A stretch of 64,000 bases of DNA from Luidia sarsii (Eukaryota > Echinodermata > Asteroidea > Paxillosida > Luidiidae), in the NCBI GenBank assembly GCA_949987565.1, contig OX465114.1, positions 806,001 to 870,000 on the forward strand. The letters run 5' to 3'. The translations under genes and the position numbers were made by a program. Numbering within the stretch: the stretch's first letter is position 1; every line of letters begins with the position of its first letter. A model generated the notes under the pieces. It was not told where the DNA came from. It saw only the letters and a program-made list of their open reading frames with translations, and did not search any database. This document shows, one piece after another, positions 35,801 through 49,000 of this stretch.

Positions 35801-38800
35801 AGTCAAAACATCTGAATTCAGAGTCAATTTCTATTTAAACATTTTCAGGAGAAGGGAGCGACCCTACCTGTTTCTCTGAGCTGCTATTGTCCAGTCCCTG
35901 GCATTATGGTCGACGGCAGAGAGTAACTGAGTTGGAAGATAGGGTTTGCAAATTAATAGTTCATTAAATATGATGCTGACGAGATTCAAATTTGCCCCAG
36001 GAAGAGGTCCAGGGTTCCTCCAAGGACAAGAGTTAAAGTTACTGAGTTTGGAGAACAATTTCTTTTGATGGTTTTCAACGGAAAGGCAACGACCCTTCAT
36101 CTGTCTGAGTGTCAACTGTGTATTCATACGAACGGACTTTGAATCGCAAATTTTGGAGGTGATGGGCAGAGATATATTCCTTGCGTGTTCATATCGTATT
36201 ACATTTATTGTTTTGATTCTTGAAACTTGGCTTGAAAGTAGCCCTAGGATTCCTCGAATGGCCTGAGTCAAAACATCTGAATTCGGAGTTAATTTCTATT
36301 CAAACATTTTCATGAGAAGGGAGCGACCCTACCTGTTTCTCTGAGTTGCCACTGTATAGTCGCTGGCATTATGGTCGACGGCAGAGAGTAACTGAGAAGG
36401 AAGATAGGGATTGCAAATTAATATTTTATTAAATATGATGATGACGAGATTCAAATTTGCCCTAGGAAGAGGTCTAGGGTTCCTCTAACGACAAGAGTTA
36501 AAGTTACTGAGTTTGGAGAACATTTCTTTTGATGGTTTTCCACGGAAAGGCAACGACCCTTCATCTGTCTGAGTGTCAACTGTGTATTCATACGAGCGGA
36601 CTTTGAATCGCAGATTTTGGAGGTGATTGGCAGAGATATATTCCTTGCGTGTTCATATCGTATTACATTTAATGTTTTGATTCTTGAAACTTGGCTTGAA
36701 AGTAGCCCTAGGATTCCTGGAATGGCCGGAGTCAAAACATCTGAATTCTGAGTCAATTTCTATTCAAACATTTTCAGGAGAAGGGAGCGACCCTACCTGT
36801 TTCTCTGAGCTGCTATTGTCCAGTCGCTGGCATTATGGTCGACGGCAGAGAGTAACTGAGTAGGAAGATAGGGTTTGCAAATTAATATTTCATTAAATAT
36901 GATGATGACGAGATTCAAATTTGCCCTAGGAAGAGGTCTAGGGTTCCTCTAACGACAAGAGTTAAAGTTACTGAGTTTGGAGAACATTTCTTTTGATGGT
37001 TTTCCACGGAAAGGCAACGACCCTTCATCTGTCTGAGTGTCAACTGTGTATTCATACGAACGGACGTTGATTCGCAGATTTTGGAGGTGATGGGCAGAGA
37101 TATATTCCTTGCGTGTTCACATCGTATTACATTTTAGGTTTTGATTCTTGAAACTTGGCTTGAAAGTAGCTCTAGGATTCCTGCAGTGGCCTGAGTCAAA
37201 ACTTCAGAATTCGGAGTCAATTTCTATTCAAACATTTTCAGGAGAAGGGAGCGAGCCTACCTGTTTCTCTGAGCTGCCATTGTATAGTCGCTGGCATTAT
37301 GGTCGACGGCAGAGAGTAACTGAGTTGGAAGATAGGGTTTGCAAATTAATAGTTCATTAAATATGATGCTGACGAGATTCAAATTTGCCCTAGGAAGAGG
37401 TCTAGGGTTTCTCCAAGGACAAGTGTTAAAGTTACTGAGTTTGGAGAACATTTCTTTTGATGGTTTTCCACGGAAAGGCAACGACCCTTCATCTGTCTGA
37501 GTGTCAACTCTGTATTCATACGAGCGGACTTTGAATCGCAGTTTTTGGAGGTGATGGGCAGAGATATATTCCTTGCGTGTTCATATCGTATTATATTTAA
37601 TGTTTGATTCTTGAAACTTGGCTTGAAAGTAGCCCTAGGATTCCTCGAATGGCCTGAGTCAAAACATCTGAATTCGGAGTCAATTTAGATTAAAACATTT
37701 TCATGAGAAAGGAGCGACCCTACCTGTTTCTCTGAGCTGCCACTGTATAGTCGCTGGCATTATGGTCGACGGCAGAGAGTAACTGAGTTGGAAGATAGGG
37801 TTTGAAAATTAATAGTTCATTAAATATGATGCTGACGAGATTCAAATTTGCCCTAGGAAGAGGTCTAGGGTTCCATCAAGGACAAGTGTTAAAGTTACTG
37901 AGTTTGGAGAACATTTTTTTTGATGGTTTTCCACGGAAAGGCAATGACCCTTCATCTGTCTGAGTGTCAACAGTGTATTCATACGAGCGGACGTAGATTC
38001 GCAGATTTTTGATCTGATGGGCAGAGATATATTCCTAGGGTTGTATTATCGTATTACAATTTAGGTTTTGGTTCTTGAAACTTGGCCTGAAAGTAGCCCT
38101 AGGATTCCTCGAATGGCCTGAGTCAAAACATCTGAATTCGTAGTCAATTTCTATTCAAACATTTTCAGGAGAAGGGAGCGACCCTACCTGTTTCTCTGAG
38201 CTGCCAATGTCCAGTCGCTGGTATTATGGTCGACGGCAGAGAGTAACTGAGTAGGAAGATAGGGTTTGCAAATTAATATTTCATTAAAAATGATGATGAC
38301 GAGATTCAAATTTGCCCTAGGAAGAGGTCTAGGGTTCCTCTAACGACAAGAGTTAAAGTTACTGAGTTTGGAGAACTTTTTTTTGATGGTTTTCCACGGA
38401 AAGGCAACGACCCTTCATCTGTCTGAGTGTCAACTGTGTATTCACACGAGCGGACTTTGAATCGCAGATTTTGGAGGTGATGGGCAGAGATATATTCCTT
38501 GCGTGTTCATATCGTATTACATTTAATGTTTTGATTCTTGAAACTTGGCTTGAAAGTAGCCATAAGATTCCTCGAATGGCCTGAGTAAAAACATCTGAAT
38601 TCGGAGTCAATTTCTATTCAAACATTTTCATGAGAAGGGAGCGACCCTACCTGTTTCTCTGAGCTGCCACTGTATAGTCGCTGGCATTATGGTCGACGGC
38701 AGAGAGTAACTGAGTTGGAAGATAGGGTTTGCAAATTAATTTTTTATTAAATATGATGATGACGAGATTCAAATTTGCCCTAGGAAGAGGTCTAGGGTTC

Positions 38801-40966
38801 CTCCAAGGACAAGTGTTAAAGTTACTGAGTTTGGAGAACATTTTCTTTTGATGGTTTTCCACGGAAAGGCAACGACCCTTCATCTGTCTGAGTGTCAACT
38901 GTGTATTCATACGAGCGGACTTTGAATCGCAAATTTTGGAGGTGATTGGCAGAGATATATTCCTTGCGTGTTCATATCGTATTACATTTAATGTTTTGAT
39001 TCTTGAAACTTGGCTTGAAAGTAGCCCTAGGATTCCTGGAATGGCCGGAGTCAAAACATCTGAATTCGGAGTCAATTTCTATTCAAACATTTTCAGGAGA
39101 AGGGAGCGACCCTACCTGTTTCTCTGAGCTGCTATTGTCCAGTCGCTGGCATTATGGTCGACGGCAGAGAGTAACTGAGTAGGAAGATAGGGTTTGCAAA
39201 TTAATATTTCATTAAATATGATGATGACGAGATTCAAATTTGCCCTAGGAAGAGGTCTAGGGTTCCTCTAACGACAAGAGTTAAAGTTACTGAGTTTGGA
39301 GAACATTTCTTTTGATGGTTTTCCACGGAAAGGCAACGACCCTTCATCTGTCTGAGTGTCAACTGTGTATTCATACGAACGGACGTTGATTCGCAGATTT
39401 TGGAGGTGATGGGCAGAGATATATTCCTTGCGTGTTCACATCGTATTACATTTTAGGTTTTGATTCTTGAAACTTGGCTTGAAAGTAGCTCTAGGATTCC
39501 TGCAGTGGCCTGAGTCAAAACTTCAGAATTCGGAGTCAATTTCTATTCAAACATTTTCAGGAGAAGGGAGCGAGCCTACCTGTTTCTCTGAGCTGCCATT
39601 GTATAGTCGCTGGCATTATGGTCGACGGCAGAGAGTAACTGAGTTGGAAGATAGGGTTTGCAAATTAATAGTTCATTAAATATGATGCTGACGAGATTCA
39701 AATTTGCCCTAGGAAGAGGTCTAGGGTTTCTCCAAGGACAAGTGTTAAAGTTACTGAGTTTGGAGAACATTTCTTTTGATGGTTTTCCACGGAAAGGCAA
39801 CGACCCTTCATCTGTCTGAGTGTCAACTCTGTATTCATACGAGCGGACTTTGAATCGCAGTTTTTGGAGGTGATGGGCAGAGATATATTCCTTGCGTGTT
39901 CATATCGTATTATATTTAATGTTTGATTCTTGAAACTTGGCTTGAAAGTAGCCCTAGGATTCCTCGAATGGCCTGAGTCAAAACATCTGAATTCGGAGTC
40001 AATTTAGATTAAAACATTTTCATGAGAAAGGAGCGACCCTACCTGTTTCTCTGAGCTGCCACTGTATAGTCGCTGGCATTATGGTCGACGGCAGAGAGTA
40101 ACTGAGTTGGAAGATAGGGTTTGAAAATTAATAGTTCATTAAATATGATGCTGACGAGATTCAAATTTGCCCTAGGAAGAGGTCTAGGGTTCCATCAAGG
40201 ACAAGTGTTAAAGTTACTGAGTTTGGAGAACATTTTTTTTGATGGTTTTCCACGGAAAGGCAATGACCCTTCATCTGTCTGAGTGTCAACAGTGTATTCA
40301 TACGAGCGGACGTAGATTCGCAGATTTTTGATCTGATGGGCAGAGATATATTCCTAGGGTTGTATTATCGTATTACAATTTAGGTTTTGGTTCTTGAAAC
40401 TTGGCCTGAAAGTAGCCCTAGGATTCCTCGAATGGCCTGAGTCAAAACATCTGAATTCGTAGTCAATTTCTATTCAAACATTTTCATGAGAAGGGAGCGA
40501 CCCTACCTGTTTCTCTGAGCTGCCACTGTATAGTCGCTGGCATTATGGTCGACGGCAGAGAGTAACTGAGTTGGAAGATAGGGTTTGCAAATTAATTTTT
40601 TATTAAATATGATGATGACGAGATTCAAATTTGCCCTAGGAAGAGGTCTAGGGTTCCTCCAAGGACAAGTGTTAAAGTTACTGAGTTTGGAGAACATTTT
40701 CTTTTGATGGTTTTCCACGGAAAGGCAACGACCCTTCATCTGTCTGAGTGTCAACTGTGTATTCATACGAGCGGACTTTGAATCGCAAATTTTGGAGGTG
40801 ATTGGCAGAGATATATTCCTTGCGTGTTCATATCGTATTACATTTAATGTTTTGATTCTTGAAACTTGGCTTGAAAGTAGCCCTAGGATTCCTGGAATGG
40901 CCGGAGTCAAAACATCTGAATTCGGAGTCAATTTCTATTCAAACATTTTCAGGAGAAGGGAGCGAC
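29829..40966 (+). repeat. Twelve-monomer higher-order repeat (5569 bp), two adjacent copies
   Basis: Copy 1 spans about 29829-35397 and copy 2 about 35398-40966, in direct tandem. They share every rare variant I checked over 12 monomers: GGGTTTACAAATT, CCATCAAGG, TTTTTTATTAAATATG, GTATTATATTT, CACTTCAGAATTC where present, CATAAGATTCC and TGAGTAAAAAC. One difference noted is CCATAGAC near 29996 against CCATGGAC near 35565. Each copy contains older internal five- and four-monomer duplications (shifts 2319 and 1856 bp). This is the longest recent duplication in the window. Such identity also makes it the place where an assembly error is hardest to exclude. Confidence 0.85.
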
Positions 40967-42375
40967 CCTACCTGTTTCTCTGAGCTGCTATTGTCCAGTC
41001 GCTGGCATTATGGTCGACGGCAGAGAGTAACTGAGTAGGAAGATAGGGTTTGCAAATTAATATTTCATTAAATATGATGATGACGAGATTCAAATTTGCC
41101 CTAGGAAGAGGTCTAGGGTTCCTCTAACGACAAGAGTTAAAGTTACTGAGTTTGGAGAACATTTCTTTTGATGGTTTTCCACGGAAAGGCAACGACCCTT
41201 CATCTGTCTGAGTGTCAACTGTGTATTCATACGAACGGACGTTGATTCGCAGATTTTGGAGGTGATGGGCAGAGATATATTCCTTGCGTGTTCACATCGT
41301 ATTACATTTTAGGTTTTGATTCTTGAAACTTGGCTTGAAAGTAGCTCTAGGATTCCTGCAGTGGCCTGAGTCAAAACTTCAGAATTCGGAGTCAATTTCT
41401 ATTCAAACATTTTCAGGAGAAGGGAGCGAGCCTACCTGTTTCTCTGAGCTGCCATTGTATAGTCGCTGGCATTATGGTCGACGGCAGAGAGTAACTGAGT
41501 TGGAAGATAGGGTTTGCAAATTAATAGTTCATTAAATATGATGCTGACGAGATTCAAATTTGCCCTAGGAAGAGGTCTAGGGTTTCTCCAAGGACAAGTG
41601 TTAAAGTTACTGAGTTTGGAGAACATTTCTTTTGATGGTTTTCCACGGAAAGGCAACGACCCTTCATCTGTCTGAGTGTCAACTCTGTATTCATACGAGC
41701 GGACTTTGAATCGCAGTTTTTGGAGGTGATGGGCAGAGATATATTCCTTGCGTGTTCATATCGTATTATATTTAATGTTTGATTCTTGAAACTTTGCTTG
41801 AAAGTAGCCCTAGGATTCCTCGAATGGCCTGAGTCAAAACATCTGAATTCGGAGTCAATTTAGATTAAAACATTTTCATGAGAAAGGAGCGACCCTACCT
41901 GTTTCTCTGAGCTGCCACTGTATAGTCGCTGGCATTATGGTCGACGGCAGAGAGTAACTGAGTTGGAAGATAGGGTTTGAAAATTAATAGTTCATTAAAT
42001 ATGATGCTGACGAGATTCAAATTTGCCCTAGGAAGAGGTCTAGGGTTCCATCAAGGACAAGTGTTAAAGTTACTGAGTTTGGAGAACATTTTTTTTGATG
42101 GTTTTCCACGGAAAGGCAATGACCCTTCATCTGTCTGAGTGTCAACAGTGTATTCCTACGAGCGGACGTAGATTCGCAGATTTTTGATCTGATGGGCAGA
42201 GATATATTCCTAGGGTTGTATTATCGTATTACAATTTAGGTTTTGGTTCTTGAAACTTGGCCTGAAAGTAGCCCTAGGATTCCTCGAATGGCCTGAGTCA
42301 AAACATCTGAATTCGTAGTCAATTTCTATTCAAACATTTTCAGGAGAAGGGAGCGACCCTACCTGTTTCTCTGAG
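40967..42375 (+). repeat. Partial third copy of the 12-monomer repeat
   Basis: Matches 36792-38200 at a shift of 4175 bp (9 monomers). Small private changes occur (AACTTTGCTTG near 41791, ATTCCTACGAG near 42154). The match continues into the four-monomer repeat that follows. Confidence 0.75.
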
Positions 42376-45300
42376 CTGCCAATGTCCAGTCGCTGGTATT
42401 ATGGTCGACGGCAGAGAGTAACTGAGTAGGAAGATAGGGTTTGCAAATTAATATTTCATTAAAAATGATGATGACGAGATTCAAATTTGCCCTAGGAAGA
42501 GGTCTAGGGTTCCTCTAACGACAAGAGTTAAAGTTACTGAGTTTGGAGAACTTTTTTTTGATGGTTTTCCACGGAAAGGCAACGACCCTTCATCTGTCTG
42601 AGTGTCAACTGTGTATTCACACGAGCGGACTTTGAATCGCAGATTTTGGAGGTGATGGGCAGAGATATATTCCTTGCGTGTTCATATCGTATTACATTTA
42701 ATGTTTTGATTCTTGAAACTTGGCTTGAAAGTAGCCATAAGATTCCTCGAATGGCCTGAGTAAAAACATCTGAATTCGGAGTCAATTTCTATTCAAACAT
42801 TTTCATGAGAAGGGAGCGACCCTACCTGTTTCTCTGAGCTGCCACTGTATAGTCGCTGGCATTATGGTCGACGGCAGAGAGTAACTGAGTTGGAAGATAG
42901 GGTTTGCAAATTAATTTTTTATTAAATATGATGATGACGAGATTCAAATTTGCCCTAGGAAGAGGTCTAGGGTTCCTCCAAGGACAAGTGTTAAAGTTAC
43001 TGAGTTTGGAGAACATTTTCTTTTGATGGTTTTCCACGGAAAGGCAACGACCCTTCATCTGTCTGAGTGTCAACTGTGTATTCATACGAGCGGACTTTGA
43101 ATCGCAAATTTTGGAGGTGATTGGCAGAGATATATTCCTTGCGTGTTCATATCGTATTACATTTAATGTTTTGATTCTTGAAACTTGGCTTGAAAGTAGC
43201 CCTAGGATTCCTGGAATGGCCGGAGTCAAAACATCTGAATTCGGAGTCAATTTCTATTCAAACATTTTCAGGAGAAGGGAGCGACCCTACCTGTTTCTCT
43301 GAGCTGCTATTGTCCAGTCGCTGGCATTATGGTCGACGGCAGAGAGTAACTGAGTAGGAAGATAGGGTTTGCAAATTAATATTTCATTAAATATGATGAT
43401 GACGAGATTCAAATTTGCTCTAGGAAGAGGTCTAGGGTTCCTCTAACGACAAGAGTTAAAGTTACTGAGTTTGGAGAACATTTCTTTTGATGGTTTTCCA
43501 CGGAAAGGCAACGACCCTTCATCTGTCTGAGTGTCAACTGTGTATTCATACGAACGGACGTTGATTCGCAGATTTTGGAGGTGATGGGCAGAGATATATT
43601 CCTTGCGTGTTCACATCATAATACATTTTAGGTTTTGATTCTTGAAACTTGGCTTGAAAGTAGCTCTAGGATTCCTGCAGTGGCCTGAGTCAAAACTTCT
43701 GAATTCGGAGTCAATTTCTATTCAAACATTTTCAGGAGAAGGGAGCGAGCCTACCTGTTTCTCTGAGCTGCCATTGTATAGTCGCTGGCATTATGGTCGA
43801 CGGCAGAGAGTAACTGAGTTGGAAGATAGGGTTTGCAAATTAATAGTTCATTAAATATGATGCTGACGAGATTCAAATTTGCCCCAGGAAGAGGTCCAGG
43901 GTTCCTCCAAGGACAAGAGTTAAAGTTACTGAGTTTGGAGAACAATTTCTTTTGATGGTTTTCAACGGAAAGGCAACGACCCTTCATCTGTCTGAGTGTC
44001 AACTGTGTATTCATACGAGCGGACTTTGAATCGCAAATTTTGGAGGTGATGGGCAGAGATATATTCCTTGCGTGTTCATATCGTATTACATTTAATGTTT
44101 TGATTCTTGAAACTTGGCTTGAAAGTAGCCCTAGGATTCCTCGAATGGCCTGAGTCAAAACATCTGAATTCGGAGTTAATTTCTATTCAAACATTTTCAT
44201 GAGAAGGGAGCGACCCTACCTGTTTCTCTGAGTTGCCAATGTCCAGTCGCTGGTATTATGGTCGACGGCAGAGAGTAACTGAGTAGGAAGATAGGGTTTG
44301 CAAATTAATATTTCATTAAAAATGATGATGACGAGATTCAAATTTGCCCTAGGAAGAGGTCTAGGGTTCCTCTAACGACAAGAGTTAAAGTTACTGAGTT
44401 TGGAGAACTTTTTTTTGATGGTTTTCCACGGAAAGGCAACGACCCTTCATCTGTCTGAGTGTCAACTGTGTATTCACACGAGCGGACTTTGAATCGCAGA
44501 TTTTGGAGGTGATGGGCAGAGATATATTCCTTGCGTGTTCATATCGTATTACATTTAATGTTTTGATTCTTGAAACTTGGCTTGAAAGTAGCCATAAGAT
44601 TCCTCGAATGGCCTGAGTAAAAACATCTGAATTCGGAGTCAATTTCTATTCAAACATTTTCATGAGAAGGGAGCGACCCTACCTGTTTCTCTGAGCTGCC
44701 ACTGTATAGTCGCTGGCATTATGGTCGACGGCAGAGAGTAACTGAGTTGGAAGATAGGGTTTGCAAATTAATTTTTTATTAAATATGATGATGACGAGAT
44801 TCAAATTTGCCCTAGGAAGAGGTCTAGGGTTCCTCCAAGGACAAGTGTTAAAGTTACTGAGTTTGGAGAACATTTTCTTTTGATGGTTTTCCACGGAAAG
44901 GCAACGACCCTTCATCTGTCTGAGTGTCAACTGTGTATTCATACGAGCGGACTTTGAATCGCAAATTTTGGAGGTGATTGGCAGAGATATATTCCTTGCG
45001 TGTTCATATCGTATTACATTTAATGTTTTGATTCTTGAAACTTGGCTTGAAAGTAGCCCTAGGATTCCTGGAATGGCCGGAGTCAAAACATCTGAATTCG
45101 GAGTCAATTTCTATTCAAACATTTTCAGGAGAAGGGAGCGACCCTACCTGTTTCTCTGAGCTGCTATTGTCCAGTCGCTGGCATTATGGTCGACGGCAGA
45201 GAGTAACTGAGTAGGAAGATAGGGTTTGCAAATTAATATTTCATTAAATATGATGATGACGAGATTCAAATTTGCTCTAGGAAGAGGTCTAGGGTTCCTC

Positions 45301-46089
45301 TAACGACAAGAGTTAAAGTTACTGAGTTTGGAGAACATTTCTTTTGATGGTTTTCCACGGAAAGGCAACGACCCTTCATCTGTCTGAGTGTCAACTGTGT
45401 ATTCATACGAACGGACGTTGATTCGCAGATTTTGGAGGTGATGGGCAGAGATATATTCCTTGCGTGTTCACATCATAATACATTTTAGGTTTTGATTCTT
45501 GAAACTTGGCTTGAAAGTAGCTCTAGGATTCCTGCAGTGGCCTGAGTCAAAACTTCTGAATTCGGAGTCAATTTCTATTCAAACATTTTCAGGAGAAGGG
45601 AGCGAGCCTACCTGTTTCTCTGAGCTGCCATTGTATAGTCGCTGGCATTATGGTCGACGGCAGAGAGTAACTGAGTTGGAAGATAGGGTTTGCAAATTAA
45701 TAGTTCATTAAATATGATGCTGACGAGATTCAAATTTGCCCCAGGAAGAGGTCCAGGGTTCCTCCAAGGACAAGAGTTAAAGTTACTGAGTTTGGAGAAC
45801 AATTTCTTTTGATGGTTTTCAACGGAAAGGCAACGACCCTTCATCTGTCTGAGTGTCAACTGTGTATTCATACGAGCGGACTTTGAATCGCAAATTTTGG
45901 AGGTGATGGGCAGAGATATATTCCTTGCGTGTTCATATCGTATTACATTTAATGTTTTGATTCTTGAAACTTGGCTTGAAAGTAGCCCTAGGATTCCTCG
46001 AATGGCCTGAGTCAAAACATCTGAATTCGGAGTTAATTTCTATTCAAACATTTTCATGAGAAGGGAGCGACCCTACCTGTTTCTCTGAG
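42376..46089 (+). repeat. Four-monomer higher-order repeat (1857 bp), two adjacent copies
   Basis: Copy 1 is about 42376-44232 and copy 2 about 44233-46089. Shared markers in the same order are CTGGTATTATGG, GAACTTTTTTTTGATGG, CATAAGATTCC, TTTGCTCTAGG, ACATCATAATAC and TTTTCAACGG. After 46090 the sequence departs (CCACTGTAT where the repeat has CCAATGTCC). Confidence 0.85.
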
Positions 46090-49000
46090 TTGCCACTGTA
46101 TAGTCGCTGGCATTATGGTCGACGGCAGAGAGTAACTGAGAAGGAAGATAGGGATTGCAAATTAATATTTTATTAAATATGATGATGACGAGATTCAAAT
46201 TTGCCCTAGGAAGAGGTCTAGGGTTCCTCTAACGACAAGAGTTAAAGTTACTGAGTTTGGAGAACATTTCTTTTGATGGTTTTCCACGGAAAGGCAACGA
46301 CCCTTCATCTGTCTGAGTGTCAACAGTGTATTCATACGAGCGGACTTTGAATCGCAGATTTTGGAGGTGATTGGCAGAGATATATTCCTTGCGTGTTCAT
46401 ATCGTATTACATTTAATGTTTTGATTCTTGAAACTTGGCTTGAAAGTAGCCCTAGGATTCCTGGAATGGCCGGAGTCGAAACATCTGAATTCGGAGTCAA
46501 TTTCTATTCAAACATTTTCAGGAGAAGGGAGCGACCCTACCTGTTTCTCTGAGCTGCTATTGTCCAGTCGCTGGCATTATGGTCGACGGCAGAGAGTAAC
46601 TGAGTAGGAAGATAGGGTTTGCAAATTAATATTTCATTAAATATGATGATGACGAGATTCAAATTTGCCCTAGGAAGAGGTCTAGGGTTCCTCTAACGAC
46701 AAGAGTTAAAGTTACTGAGTTTGGAGAACATTTCTTTTGATGGTTTTCCACGGAAAGGCAACGACCCTTCATCTGTCTGAGTGTCAACTCTGTATTCATA
46801 CGAGCGGACTTTGAATCGCAGTTTTTGGAGGTGATGGGCAGAGATATATTCCTTGCGTGTTCATATCGTATTACATTTAATGTTTGATTCTTGAAACTTG
46901 GCTTGAAAGTAGCCCTAGGATTCCTCGAATGGCCTGAGTCAAAACATCTGAATTCGGAGTCAATTTCTATTCAAACATTTTCATGAGAAAGGAGCGACCC
47001 TACCTGTTTCTCTGAGCTGCCACTGTATAGTCGCTGGCATTATGGTCGACGGCAGAGAGTAACTGAGAAGGAAGATAGGGTTTGCAAATTAATATTTCAT
47101 TAAATATGAAGATGAAGAGATTCAAATTTGCCCAAGGAAGAGGTCTAGGGTTCCTCTAATGAGAAGAGTTAAAGTTACTGAGTTTGGAGAACATTTTTTT
47201 TGATGGTTTTCCACGGAAAGGCAACGACCCTTCATCTGTCTGAGTGTCAACTGTGTATTCTTACGAGCGGACTTTGAATCGCAGATTTTGGAGGTGATTG
47301 GCAGAGATATATTCCTTGCGTTTTCATATCGTATTACATTTAATGTTTTGATTCTTGAAACTTGGCTTGACAGTAGCCCTAGGATTCCTGGAATGGCCTG
47401 AGTCAAAACATCTGAATTCGGAGTCAATTTCTATTCAAACATTTTCAGGAGAAAGGAGCGACCCTACCTGTTTCTCTGAGCTGCCATTGTCCAGTCGCTG
47501 GCATTATGGTCGACGGCAGAGAGTAACTGAGTAGCAAGATTGGGTTTGCAAAATAATATTTAATTAAATATGATGATGACGAGATTCAAATTTGCCCTAG
47601 GAAGAGGTCTAGGGTTCCTCTAACGACAAGTGTTAAAGTTACTGAGTTTGGAGAACATTTCTTTTGATGGTTTTCCACGGAAAGGCAATGACCCTTCATC
47701 TATCTGAGTGTCAACTGTGTATTTATACGAACGGACGTTGATTCGCAGGTTTTGGAGGTGATAGGCAGAGATATATTCCTTGCGTGTTCACATCGTGTTA
47801 CATTTTAGGTTTTGATTCTTGAAACTTGGCTTGAAAGTAGCTCTAGGATTCCTGCAGTGGCCTGAGTCAAAACTTCTGAATTCGGAGTCAATTTCTATTC
47901 AAACATTTTCAGGAGAAGGGAGCGACCCTACCTGTTTCTCTGAGCTGCCACTGTATAGTCGCTGGCATTATGGTCGACGGCAGAGAGTAACTGAGTTGGA
48001 AGATAGGGTTTGCAAATTAATAGTTCATTAAATATGATGCTGACGAGATTCAAATTTGCCCTAGGAAGAGGTCTAGGGTTCCTCCAAGGACAAGTGTTAA
48101 AGTTACTGAGTTTGGAGAACATTTTTTTTGATGGTTTTCCACGGAAAGGCAACGACCCTTCATCTGTCTGAGTGTCAACAGTGTATTCATACGAGCGGAC
48201 GTAGATTCGCAGATTTTTGATCTGATGGGCAGAGATATATTCCTAGGGTTGTATTATCGTATTACAATTTAGGTTTTGGTTCTTGAAACTTGGCCTGAAA
48301 GTAGCCCTAGGATTCCTCGAATGGCCTGAGTCAAAACATCTGAATTCGTAGTCAATTTCTATTCAAACATTTTCAGGAGAAGGGAGCGACCCTACCTGTT
48401 TCTCTGAGCTGCCAATGTCCAGTCGCTGGCATTATGGTCGACGGCAGAGAGTAACTGAGTAGGAAGATAGGGTTTGCAAATTAATATTTCATTAAAAATG
48501 ATGATGACGAGATTCAAATTTGCCCTAGGAAGAGGTCTAGGGTTCCTCTAACGACAAGAGTTAAAGTTACTGAGTTTGGAGAACATTTCTTTTGATGGTT
48601 TTCCACGGAAAGGCAACGACCCTTCATCTGTCTGAGTGTCAACTGTGTATTCACACGAGCGGACTTTGAATCGCAGATTTTGGAGGTGATGGGCAGAGAT
48701 ATATTCCTTGCGTGTTCATATCGTATTACATTTAATGTTTTGATTCTTGAAACTTGGCTTGAAAGTAGCCCTAAGATTCCTGGAATGGCCTGAGTAAAAA
48801 CATCTGAATTTGGAGTCAATTTCTATTCAAACATTTTCATGAGAAGGGAGCGACCCTACCTGTTTCTCTGAGCTGCCACTGTATAGTCGCTGGCATTATG
48901 GTCGACGGTAGAGAGTAACTGAGTTGGAAGATAGGGTTTGCAAATTAATAGTTCATTAAATATGATGCTGACGAGATTCAAATTTGCCCCAGGAAGAGGT

